A DNA stretch of 26,137 bases, taken from the NCBI GenBank assembly GCA_947501315.1, contig CANMXH010000007.1, forward strand, positions 1 through 26,137, in the 5' to 3' direction. Shown here in pieces: positions 15,691-24,100 of this stretch. This DNA is from Caulobacteraceae bacterium (GTDB taxonomy: Bacteria > Pseudomonadota > Alphaproteobacteria > Caulobacterales > Caulobacteraceae). A program made the position numbers and the translations under genes. Within the stretch, counting starts at the first letter, position 1. Each line of letters starts with the position of its first letter. The notes under the pieces were generated by a model, which was given only the letters and a program-made list of their open reading frames with translations, was not told the DNA's origin and searched no databases.

Positions 15691-16314
15691 GTGACTATCA
15701 AGAATTTCTATTTTGGCCTCTCGGCTGCAGCGGCAGTCTCTACCTTCGCGCTCTCGGTCAGTTTTTCGACCCTGTCGTCGGCGGCTGAAGCTGCGGCGGA
15801 GCCGCAGTCCCGTCCGCCGATCAGCAGCGGCGCGAGCGGTGGAGCCAACCCGGGCAATTCGGGCGGCCAGGGCGGGTCCGGTGGCCAAGGCGGCTACAAC
15901 CCCGGCAACTCGGGTGGCCAGGGCGGCTACAACCCCGGCAACTCGGGTGGCCAGGGCGGCTATAACCCCGGCAACAACAGCGGCGGCGGTGGCTACAATC
16001 CGGGCGGCGGCGGTGGCTACAACCCGGGCTATGGTGGTGGCTACAACCCGGGCTATGGCAACCGGGGTGCGTTTGTCATCGCCTACCGCGACCACAACTA
16101 TCGTGGTCGGTCCGTCCGATTTGATGGTGACGTCGTAAACCTCGACAACACCGGTATGAACGACGAGATCAGCTCGATGCAGTTCCGCGGCCAGTGGCAG
16201 GCCTGCACGGACGCCTATTTCCGCGGACGGTGCATGGTATTCAGGAACAACATCCGTGACCTTCGGGACTCCGGAATGAATGATCGTATCTCGTCCCTGA
16301 GACCGATCGGCTAG
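15691..16314 (+). CDS. Secreted Gly-rich repeat protein with beta/gamma-crystallin domain
   Basis: This 207-residue protein starts at a GTG with GGAG ten bases upstream. An N-terminal signal-like segment (about 1-32) precedes a low-complexity region (about 45-125) built from GGYNPGNSGGQ and GGGYNPGYG repeats. The C-terminal 80 residues form a beta/gamma-crystallin unit with two Greek-key halves, YRDHNYRGRSVRF...MNDEISSM and YFRGRCMVF...MNDRISSL. Each half ends in NDxxSS, matching the calcium-binding motif (N/D)(N/D)xx(S/T)S of microbial crystallins. C174 and C182 could pair. The 233-bp upstream spacer is clearly more AT-rich than its surroundings. A secreted structural or Ca2+-responsive role is inference; a peptidase-inhibitor I36-like fold is an alternative. 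Confidence 0.8.
   Translation: MTIKNFYFGLSAAAAVSTFALSVSFSTLSSAAEAAAEPQSRPPISSGASGGANPGNSGGQGGSGGQGGYNPGNSGGQGGYNPGNSGGQGGYNPGNNSGGGGYNPGGGGGYNPGYGGGYNPGYGNRGAFVIAYRDHNYRGRSVRFDGDVVNLDNTGMNDEISSMQFRGQWQACTDAYFRGRCMVFRNNIRDLRDSGMNDRISSLRPIG
15889..15978 (+). repeat. 33-bp in-frame tandem repeat in the crystallin-domain gene
   Basis: Two identical 33-bp units lie at 15889-15921 and 15922-15954, beginning GGCGGCTACAACCCCGGCAA. A third unit starts at 15955 with one change (TAC to TAT) and diverges after about 21-24 bp. Degenerate relatives lie upstream from about 15841 and downstream to about 16060. The unit encodes GGYNPGNSGGQ. Exact DNA identity suggests recent duplication and likely length variation between strains. 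Confidence 0.85.
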
Positions 16315-16327
16315 GGCGCGCGGCGTT

Positions 16328-16355
16328 GGGCCGGCTGCCCTGCGGCAGCCGGCCC
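16328..16355. terminator. Hairpin between convergent genes, probable bidirectional terminator
   Basis: GGGCCGGCTGCC pairs perfectly with GGCAGCCGGCCC across a CTGC loop, giving a 12-bp stem. It starts 14 bp after the crystallin-domain stop and ends 38 bp before the dctD stop. No T-tract follows on either strand, as is common in high-GC alphaproteobacteria, so intrinsic termination is likely but not proven. Confidence 0.65.
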
Positions 16356-16393
16356 ACGACGGTCAAGCCTCCGGAACATCCCCGGGGGGGTGT

Positions 16394-17758
16394 TCAGCCG
16401 GGCCCGCGCATTGTTGTCGACGAGATGCGTCTGTGCCGCGCCGGGATAAGCCCATGGCGGGTCATCTTGTCGTAGAGGGTCTTTCGCGGGATCTTGAGGT
16501 CCGCCGTGACCTGACGGATATCACCCTGATGACGCGTCAGGGCCTCGCGGATCAGCTCGGCTTCATAGGTCTGTACCCGCTGGACCAGCCCTTCTTCCGA
16601 CCGGGTACCGGCGTTGGTCGGGTTGAGGCCGACGGCGACCTGGCTGGCGTAGTTGGCCAGTTCGCGCAGGTTGCCCGGCCAGTCATGCTCCAGTAGTCGC
16701 CGGCGGATGGCGTGATCGACCGGGGGCGGCTCCCGACCGAGGCGACCCGCCACCCGGCCAAGAAAGCGGGCGTACAGCAGCGGTACGTCCTCACGCCGTT
16801 CGCGAAGCGGGGGTGCCCTCAGGCGGATGACGTTCAGGCGGTAGTAGAGGTCTTCGCGCAGGTCGCCGCGCGCGACGGCCTCAACCGGGTCCCCCTTGGT
16901 AGCGGCGAGGACACGAAGGTCCAGCGCATGCGGTTCCATGGCACCGACGGGGAGTACCTCCCTTTCCTCGAGAACCCGCAGCAGCAATAGCTGGGCGGCA
17001 CGGGGTGCGAGATCGATCTCGTCGAGGAACAGGGTACCCCGGTGTGACTGTTCGATCTGTCCTTCACGGCGACGGAAGGGCCCGCCCGGACCGCCCGCGT
17101 CACCCATGAGCAAGCTCTCCAGACCGCTCTCCGGCAGGGCGGCGCAGGCGACGGGAACGAAGGGCTGCAATCGCCGACGGCCGGCGTTGTGGATCGCGCG
17201 CGCCACGGCCTCCTTACCGGAACCGGTCTCGCCCTCGATCAGGACGTCGACCTCCGCGTCCGCCAGCCGCTGGATCGCGCCGCGAAGTGCTTCCACCGAG
17301 CGGCTTGAACCGCTCAAGGGGATCGAGCTTTCGTCGTCCGAGGCGAGGGCGGCCAGTCTGCGATTGTCGAGCACCAGCGCCCGCTTTTCCAGGGCGCGGC
17401 CGAGCGTCTCAACCAGCCGTTCGGGTGCGAAGGGCTTGGCGAGGAAGTCATAGGCACCGCGCTTCATGGCCTCCACCGCCTCGGCGATATCGCCGTGACC
17501 CGTCATCATCACCACCGGCAAATCAGGGTCCACAGCGGTCAGGCGTTCCACCAGTTGTCGACCGTCCATGCCGGGCATCCGCAGGTCGGTGACGACAACG
17601 CCGTCGAACCGGTCGTTGATGACCTTGAGCGCGGCTTCCGCTGATCCGAAAGCGCTGACATTCAGTCCGGCCAGCTCGAGCCGCTCCGCCAAGGCGCTCC
17701 GGAAAGCCTCGTTGTCGTCGATCAATGCGACCCGGTCGAGCGTCGCGAAACTCATCAT
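16394..17758 (-). CDS. dctD: DctD-like NtrC-family response regulator lacking the GAFTGA motif
   Basis: This 454-residue regulator has a receiver domain (about 8-122: D14/D15, phosphoacceptor D58 in VVTDLRMPGMDG, K108), an AAA+ domain (about 147-375) and a Fis-type helix-turn-helix (about 405-436, ending KTLYDKMTRHGL). Walker A is GETGSGKE (176-183) and Walker B is GTLFLDEID (241-249). Where sigma-54 activators have GAFTGA, the aligned residues 223-228 read GPGGPF after LMGDAG. That loop contacts sigma-54, so ordinary sigma-54 activation is doubtful; TyrR and Rhodobacter NtrC are known precedents for its loss. It overlaps dctB by 4 bp, and dctA is nearby. DctD identity rests on context, overall similarity and DctD-like operators. 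Confidence 0.88.
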   Translation of the reverse strand: MMSFATLDRVALIDDNEAFRSALAERLELAGLNVSAFGSAEAALKVINDRFDGVVVTDLRMPGMDGRQLVERLTAVDPDLPVVMMTGHGDIAEAVEAMKRGAYDFLAKPFAPERLVETLGRALEKRALVLDNRRLAALASDDESSIPLSGSSRSVEALRGAIQRLADAEVDVLIEGETGSGKEAVARAIHNAGRRRLQPFVPVACAALPESGLESLLMGDAGGPGGPFRRREGQIEQSHRGTLFLDEIDLAPRAAQLLLLRVLEEREVLPVGAMEPHALDLRVLAATKGDPVEAVARGDLREDLYYRLNVIRLRAPPLRERREDVPLLYARFLGRVAGRLGREPPPVDHAIRRRLLEHDWPGNLRELANYASQVAVGLNPTNAGTRSEEGLVQRVQTYEAELIREALTRHQGDIRQVTADLKIPRKTLYDKMTRHGLIPARHRRISSTTMRGPG

Positions 17759-19557
17759 GCCTTCGCCAGACGGATGGAAAACCTTGCGCCGGAAGAGGAG
17801 GGTTCGAGGACCAGCTCTCCTCCGAAGCCGGCGACGATATCCCGGCTGATGACGAGTCCCAGACCGAGGCCGTCAGGCTTGTCCGTCGTGAACGGCGTGA
17901 ACAGTCTCGCCCGGACAGCCGGGGTGACACCGGGTCCATTGTCGGAGACCCGGATGATGGCCTGCCGGCCCTTGACCTGGACGCCCAGTTCAATGACTGG
18001 CGCTTGCACGCCGTCGAGCGCCTCAATCGCGTTCTGAAGCAGGTTCAGGACCACCTGCTCAAGTCGGTTGCGTTCAGCCTTCACGGCCAACCCTGCCGGG
18101 GCCGGGCGTCGCTCCAGCCGGATGCCCTTTTCCCTGAGCCGGCCCGCGACCAGAAGCAGGGCACCGTCGATGGCACTGTCGACCCCGACCGCCACAGTCC
18201 CGGATCGGGTCTTGCGCGAAAAGGCGCGAAGCTCGTCCGTAATGACGCCGACCCGCTCCGTCAGCCGGTCAATGTTCGCGAGCGATCGAAGCGCCCCTTC
18301 GGTGTCTTCGCGCCTGAGCTGGACCGAGGCGCTGTCTGCGTGTGTCCGGATCGCGGCAACCGGCTGGTTGATCTCATGCGCCACGCCGGCGGCGATCTGG
18401 CCCAGGGTGGCCAGTTTGTTGGCCTGGATCAGCTCGTCCTGGAGATCCTGGCGGACCGTCTCGAGTCGCCGTCGTTCGTCGATCTCATGGTTCAGCTGGT
18501 CGTTGGCCGATCTCAACTCGGTGGTCCGCAGGTCGATCTGCCGTTCCAGTTCGATCCGGGCCTGTTCCGCCTCGCCGGCCATCGTGTTGGCGCGCTGGCG
18601 GCGACGCAGAAGGATACCGGTCAGGGCGGCGAGAAGGGCTACGGTCATCGCCCCCAGCCACCGTGCGCTGGCGACGGCGCGCGAGATGGCATCTCCCGAG
18701 GGTGCCAGCAGGTTAACCCGCCACCCGATATCAGGGATCGGATCGGATGCAGCCGCGTACAGGCCTTCAGGAATGTCGGATGAAATCCGCACCAGGCCAG
18801 CGCCCGTCGCGTTGAAGGGCAGGGGCCCGGGAACGGTTGAGCCGACGGTCTGGGTTTCGGCGAGCCGGCGTTGGAGGTCGGCGGACAGGGGTTGGGTTGT
18901 GCGAAAGCGCCAGGCCGGCACAGTGGTGATGACCACCACGCCGTCAGCATCGGTCACGTAGGTGGGCTCGCCCGAGGCCCGCCAGTCGGCCTCAAGCGCG
19001 TCGAACTCGACCTTGGCCACGATGACCCCCAGGGGCTGACCCGCCGGGCCGTCCACGCGACGGGACAGATAAAGGCCGGGTCGGCCGCTGACGGTGCCAA
19101 GGGCGAAGAAGGTCGCCTGGCCGTCCCTCATCGCCTCATAGTAGTAGGGTCGGAACCGGTAACTGGAACCCACGAAGCTGGTCGGCAGTCGCCAGTTGCT
19201 GGCGGCGAGCGTCCGGCCCTCGGCATCGAGGGCGTAGATGGCGGCGGCCCGTACATCCCTCGCGAGGATCTCGAATTTCCGGCTCAGTCGAGCGGCACCG
19301 GTCGCATCGGGTCTGGTCAACACCGCCGCCAGATCCGGGTTCTGGGCGAGCACCATGGGCAGGGAGCGGTGTCGCTCCAGTTCGCTGCGCAAGACCGCAG
19401 CGTGAAGCGTGCTGGCCGTCGCGGCCTGATGCTCCGCGGACTCCCGCGCGTCCCGGCGCGCAAACTCGCCGCTGGTCAGGACAACAAGCAGGGCGACCAG
19501 GCTCCAGGCGGCTCCGAACAGCCGCCATTGAGTCGAAGGGGACAAGGGACCGTGCAT
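17755..19557 (-). CDS. dctB: DctB-type C4-dicarboxylate sensor histidine kinase
   Basis: This 600-residue membrane kinase should sense C4-dicarboxylates in the periplasm and phosphorylate DctD. Two membrane helices (about 12-30 and 300-317) flank a double-PAS periplasmic domain with the DctB-like blocks SYRFRPYYYEAM, ATFFALGTVSGRPGLYLS and GVIVAKVEFDALEADW. A coiled coil (about 325-372) leads to the HisKA site H395 in GVAHEINQP and the HATPase motifs NLLQNAIEAL, DNGPG and GLGLGLVIS. I chose the ATG at 19557 because the in-frame reading up to 19617 crosses the operator-like palindromes and is not DctB-like. The Shine-Dalgarno is weak. The gene is divergent from dctA and overlaps dctD. Confidence 0.92.
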   Translation of the reverse strand: MHGPLSPSTQWRLFGAAWSLVALLVVLTSGEFARRDARESAEHQAATASTLHAAVLRSELERHRSLPMVLAQNPDLAAVLTRPDATGAARLSRKFEILARDVRAAAIYALDAEGRTLAASNWRLPTSFVGSSYRFRPYYYEAMRDGQATFFALGTVSGRPGLYLSRRVDGPAGQPLGVIVAKVEFDALEADWRASGEPTYVTDADGVVVITTVPAWRFRTTQPLSADLQRRLAETQTVGSTVPGPLPFNATGAGLVRISSDIPEGLYAAASDPIPDIGWRVNLLAPSGDAISRAVASARWLGAMTVALLAALTGILLRRRQRANTMAGEAEQARIELERQIDLRTTELRSANDQLNHEIDERRRLETVRQDLQDELIQANKLATLGQIAAGVAHEINQPVAAIRTHADSASVQLRREDTEGALRSLANIDRLTERVGVITDELRAFSRKTRSGTVAVGVDSAIDGALLLVAGRLREKGIRLERRPAPAGLAVKAERNRLEQVVLNLLQNAIEALDGVQAPVIELGVQVKGRQAIIRVSDNGPGVTPAVRARLFTPFTTDKPDGLGLGLVISRDIVAGFGGELVLEPSSSGARFSIRLAKA

Positions 19558-19565
19558 CCGTGGAC

Positions 19566-19616
19566 TATGCGAAATTACGCACAAACATCCAAGATGTCTG
19601 TGCGGAATTGCGCACA
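19566..19616. promoter_or_regulatory. Paired 18-bp palindromes, candidate DctD operators
   Basis: Site 1 is TATGCGAAATTACGCACA (19566-19583) and site 2 is TGTGCGGAATTGCGCACA (19599-19616). Both fit TGTGCG-N-AATT-N-CGCACA, with one mismatch in site 1 and none in site 2, and their centres are 33 bp apart, about three helical turns. The spacer holds ACATC-CAA-GATGT centred exactly midway, so the 51-bp block has overall dyad symmetry. Site 2 closely resembles the rhizobial DctD upstream element as I remember it. Site 1 lies just before the dctB ATG, suggesting autoregulation as well as control of dctA. Confidence 0.75.
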
Positions 19617-19667
19617 AAATGAGGCAGGTCGCCGAGCGGCGAAGGAGATTATTGTTTCATTACAATG

Positions 19668-19673
19668 TATAAT
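19668..19673 (+). promoter_or_regulatory. Possible -10 element for dctA
   Basis: TATAAT is a perfect housekeeping -10 hexamer in an otherwise high-GC region, 113 bp before the dctA start. No good -35 lies 16-18 bp upstream (AGATTA or GAGATT), which would suit an activator-dependent promoter. Palindrome centres would then be near -72 and -105 relative to a start about 19680. No GG-N10-GC sigma-54 promoter was convincing between 19620 and 19786. Confidence 0.35.
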
Positions 19674-19786
19674 GTTCCGGCGGCGAGTGGCTTGATGCAG
19701 GAATGTGGCGGGCGATACTCCAGCAATCGGTACCATTCAGAGCGCCGTAGTGACGGGAGCCGGGTCGCGGTTCCGGGGGAGGTCGT

Positions 19787-21145
19787 TTGTTGCAGCCAGC
19801 CGCCACGGCCGGCGGAGCGCTTGTGCGCCGTCCGTTCTATCGCAGTCTGTACTTCATTGTGCTGCTGGCGATCGTGGCAGGCGGGGCCGTTGGTCATTTC
19901 TGGCCGGATTTCGGCGAAAGCCTGAAGCCGCTGGGTGACGCCTTCATCAAACTGGTCAAGATGATCATCGCCCCGGTGATCTTCCTGACGATTGCCACGG
20001 GCATCGCCGGGATGCGGGATCTCGGGAAGGTCGGGCGGGTGGCGGGCAAGGCTTTCGCCTATTTCTTCTTTTTCTCGACCCTCGCCCTGATCATCGGCCT
20101 TGTCATCGCCAATGTGGTCCAGCCGGGCCGTGGATTGAACATCGACCCCGCGTCGCTGAACGCGGGAGCGGTTTCCCAGTATACCGCCGCCGCTCATGAG
20201 ACGACCATCGTCGGCTTCCTCATGGGCATCATCCCGACCACCCTGGTCAGCGCCTTCTCCGAAGGCAACATCCTGCAGACCCTGTTCGTTGCCATCCTGT
20301 TCGGGATTGCCATGGCGATGGTCGGAGACTCGGCGGCACCGGTTCACCGGGCGCTCGATGCCCTCAGCCAGATCATGTTCAAGCTGGTCGGCATCCTGAT
20401 GAAGGCAGCGCCCGTCGGGGCCTTCGGCGCGTTTGCCTTTACGATCGGCGCCTATGGTCTGGGGGCCATCGCAAACCTCGCGGCCCTGATAGCGACCTTC
20501 TATCTGACATCCTTCATCTTCGTGATCGGGGTGCTGGGCGCAGTGTGCTGGGCCAGCGGCTTCTCGATCTTCAAGCTTATCTCCTACCTCAAGGAAGAGA
20601 TGCTGCTCGTGCTCGGCACCTCTTCGTCGGAAGCGGCCCTGCCGAGCCTGATGGAGAAGCTCGAGCGTGCCGGGGCCAAGCGATCCGTCGTCGGCCTTGT
20701 TGTGCCGACCGGTTATTCGTTCAACCTGGACGGCACCAACATCTACATGACTCTGGCGGCCCTGTTCATTGCCCAGGCGATGAACATCGAGCTCAGCCTT
20801 CAGGATCAGATCCTGCTGCTGCTGGTGGCCATGCTCAGCTCCAAGGGTGCCGCCGGGATCACGGGGGCAGGCTTCATCACCCTGGCCGCGACCCTCGCTG
20901 TTGTGCCGTCCGTGCCCATCGCCGGCATGGCCCTGATCCTGGGAATCGACCGCTTCATGAGCGAGTGCCGGGCCCTGACCAATTTCGTCGGTAACGCCGT
21001 AGCCACACTGGTGGTCGCCCGCTGGGAGGGAGAGCTGGATCGCGAGGCGTTGCACGCCGCGCTCGGCTCGGGCCCCGCAAAAATCGCCGCGCTGCCTGAC
21101 CCCGCTGCGGGGCCGGGCGACCGGGACGTCATAACGGCCGACTGA
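19787..21145 (+). CDS. dctA: DctA C4-dicarboxylate/cation symporter
   Basis: This 452-residue protein is of the DctA/GltP dicarboxylate-amino acid:cation symporter family and should import succinate, malate or fumarate. The membrane protein has the serine-rich hairpin GTSSSEAALPS (277-287), the NMDG-like motif NLDGTN (313-318), hairpin 2 SSKGAAGITGAGF (351-363) and the substrate-site helix GIDRFMSECRALTNFVGN (386-403). The start is TTG at 19787 or 19790, both after GGGGGAGG; the next option, GTG 19823, has no such site. It is divergent from dctBD, which supports DctA over a glutamate carrier. The TonB receptor gene begins 31 bp after the stop with no terminator, so they probably form an operon. 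Confidence 0.93.
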   Translation: MLQPAATAGGALVRRPFYRSLYFIVLLAIVAGGAVGHFWPDFGESLKPLGDAFIKLVKMIIAPVIFLTIATGIAGMRDLGKVGRVAGKAFAYFFFFSTLALIIGLVIANVVQPGRGLNIDPASLNAGAVSQYTAAAHETTIVGFLMGIIPTTLVSAFSEGNILQTLFVAILFGIAMAMVGDSAAPVHRALDALSQIMFKLVGILMKAAPVGAFGAFAFTIGAYGLGAIANLAALIATFYLTSFIFVIGVLGAVCWASGFSIFKLISYLKEEMLLVLGTSSSEAALPSLMEKLERAGAKRSVVGLVVPTGYSFNLDGTNIYMTLAALFIAQAMNIELSLQDQILLLLVAMLSSKGAAGITGAGFITLAATLAVVPSVPIAGMALILGIDRFMSECRALTNFVGNAVATLVVARWEGELDREALHAALGSGPAKIAALPDPAAGPGDRDVITAD

Positions 21146-21176
21146 AACGGCCGAACGCATCAGGGAGGAGACTACC

Positions 21177-24100
21177 ATGAGGACCATCCACAAGAGCGCG
21201 CTACTGCGCAGCGCCGCTGCGCTGACCCTGTTGACCTGTGCGTCCGGGGCCTGGGCCCAGACGGCACCGTCCCCGAGGCCCGCTTCGGCTGAGCCCGAGA
21301 CCGCCAGTGACCTCGGTGACGTCGTCGTTGTCGGCTCACAGATCCGGGGCGCGGCGGTGAACACGGCCCTGCCCGTGACCGTCCTGGACGAGGAGCAGAT
21401 CCTCGCGACCGGCGCGGTCAATGGCGACGACCTGATGCGGTCGATCCCGCAGATGGGCGATGTCCTGTTCAGCGCCGCCAACAATCCCCAGACTTCGAAC
21501 GCCGCGCGCGGTGACGTCAACTCGGTCAACCTGCGCTCGCTTGGAGTCGGCAATACGCTGGTGCTGCTGAACGGTCGCCGGATCGTGCAGCACCCCACCA
21601 GCCAGGGCACGTCCGATACCGGCACGGTGCCGGTTCTGAGCTACAACTCCAACGCCATCCCGGTCTCGGGCCTGAGGCGGGTCGAGGTACTGATGGACGG
21701 CGCTGCGGCCATCTATGGTGCCGATGCCGTGGCCGGGGTGGTGAACACCGTGCTGCGCGAAAAATTCGATGGCCTGCGGATGACCAGCCAGTATGGCGGG
21801 GCCGAGGGGACCCATCTCCGCGAGCTGAACCTTGGCCTCTTTGCCGGCCGCAATTTTGACCGCGGCAACATCTCGGCCTTCATCGACTATACCGACCGGA
21901 CCGCGCTGCGGTCCGAGGACCAGGACTTTACCTCCACCGACAACCTGACGCCCCTGTTCGCCAATGAGCCGGACTATGCGTCCAGCCTGACGCCGGACTT
22001 CCGCAACACCCGCGGGGCCTGGGCCAATCTGGCGGTGGTCAACGGTCCGGGCACGATCCGCCGTGGCACCACAGCCCTGACAACTGCCGCCGGCGCATTT
22101 TCGATTCGGCCGACGACACTGGCCGGCTGTCTGGTCCCGAACGGGGATGTCTGCCTTGGCTCGGGTGCCCTGACCTTCAACGGGACCCAGCGCCCGCTGC
22201 GTTTCGACACGGCACCGGGCACCACAGTCCTGCCGGACACGCAGCGACTGAACATCTTCTTCGCCGGTCACTATGACCTGACCGACAACATCACGGCCTT
22301 CGGTGAGCTCGGCTACTATACGGCCGATACCCACAGGGTGCAGCCGCCGGTCATCAATCTGAACACACTGGTGATCCCGGCCTCCAACTACTGGAACCCG
22401 TTCGGACCGGTGACCTTCGCCAACGGCAGCCCCAATCCCAACCGTATCACGGGCCTGACCAACGTTCCGGTCACCGGCCTTCCCGTGCGCCTGAACCAGT
22501 ACCGCTTTGTGGACGCCGGCTATCAGGGCGTCGACGTCAGCAACTACCAGTCCCGGCTGCTCGGCGGTCTGCGGGGGGAATGGAGCGGGTTCGACTGGGA
22601 ATCTGCGCTTCTGTATTCGGAAGCCGAGGCGGTCGATGAGTCCGATGCGGTAAACACCACCGCGCTGCAGGCCTCCCTGGCCCTGTCGACACCGGACGCC
22701 TACAATCCCTTCAACGGCGGCTGCGTGGCCCAGACCAGCTTCGGCGACTGCACGCCCAGCTCCCAGGTCGCGATTGACGCCATCACCTTCCGGCTGAAGC
22801 GCCAGTCTCGCACGACGCTCACGCAGTTCGATTTCAAGTTGTCGCGTCCGGATATGTTCAGCCTGCCGGCCGGTGACGTCGGGATCGCCTTCGGGCTCGA
22901 GGCGCGCCGAGAAACCCAGAGCGATGACCGCGACTCCAACCTCGATGGGACCAATCCCTTCCGCGACTCCGTCACGGGTGAGATCCAGCTGTCGAACGTC
23001 ATCGCTGTCAGCCAGAACCCCGACACGGAGGGAGACCGGACGGTCGCCTCGGCCTATATCGAGTTCGCGGTTCCGGTGGTCTCGCCCGAAATGAACATCC
23101 CTCTGATCCGGGCCCTGGACCTCCAGATCGCTGGCCGGGCCGAGCACTATTCCGACTTCGGAAACGTGGCCAAGCCCAAGATCGCAGCGTCCTGGGACAT
23201 TTTCGACGGCCTGCGCCTGCGGGGATCCTATTCCGAGGGCTTCCGGGCTCCGAACCTCGAACAGGTCAACACGGCCACCTACGGTCGCCTGACGACCAAT
23301 CCGGACTATATCCGCTGCGAAGCGGATCTCAGGGCCGGGCGGATCGCGACATTCGGGGCCTGCTCCCGGTCGATCGGGGCGTCTCTGCTGGTCTCCGGTA
23401 ACCCGGATCTTGAGCCGGAGGAGAGCACCAATTCCTCCTATGGTGTGGTGTTCGAGCCCAAATTCCTGCCGGAAATGCTGGGCGACTTCACCCTGACCGT
23501 CGACCGCTGGCATATCCAGCAGGAGAAGATCGTCGGTCTGTTCGGTGGTCGTAACGCGGTCGTCCAGGACTATCTGGATCGCGTCCAGGGCCGGTCGAAC
23601 CCGCTGGTCACCCGCGCAGCGGTCAATGCCGATGACCTTGCCCTGTTTGCCGGCACGGGGATAACGCCCGTCGGTGTCATCACCTCGATCAGCGACCGCT
23701 TCGTCAATCTGCTGCCCCAGGATGTGGAGGGCATGGATTTCGGCCTGATCTGGCGTCTGCGCGATACGCCGCTCGGCGACTTCCGCATGAACCTGAATGC
23801 TGCCAAGCTGATCGCCTTCGGGCGGGATCCAGGCCCGGCGGTGGATGCCCTCTATGAGGCACGGGCAGCCGGTATCATCAATGCGGCGACGCCGCTGCCG
23901 GAAACCAGTGACCTCCTCGCCCAGAACGGCCGGCCGGAATGGCGGGTCTCGGGATCGCTGACCTGGTCACAGGGCCCGTGGCAGGTCGGTGCCTTCACCC
24001 AGTACATCAGCGCCGTGGATGACACGGACCTGCTGTCTGCGACCGGAACCCCCTGGGAGGTGGACAGCCAGATCACCGGGAACCTGTATTTCCAGTATGA

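Noticed and set aside
19558..19617. N-terminal extension of dctB by 20 residues
   Set aside because: It would place the palindromic operators inside the coding sequence and adds a non-family segment; the ATG at 19557 starts a normal DctB N-terminus.
19754..19770. Possible sigma-54 promoter (GG-N10-GC) before dctA
   Set aside because: The flanking bases do not match TGGCAC or TTGC, and the site is too close to the start codon to be convincing.
19649..21625. 658-codon minus-strand frame across dctA and the receptor start
   Set aside because: It spans two genes and an intergenic region, is charged and low-complexity, and opposes an unambiguous DctA.
21336..23513. 725-codon open frame on the minus strand inside the TonB receptor gene
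   Set aside because: It is antisense to a clear receptor coding frame; its composition (Asp, Arg, Gly, His rich, no recognisable domain) is typical of a high-GC shadow frame.
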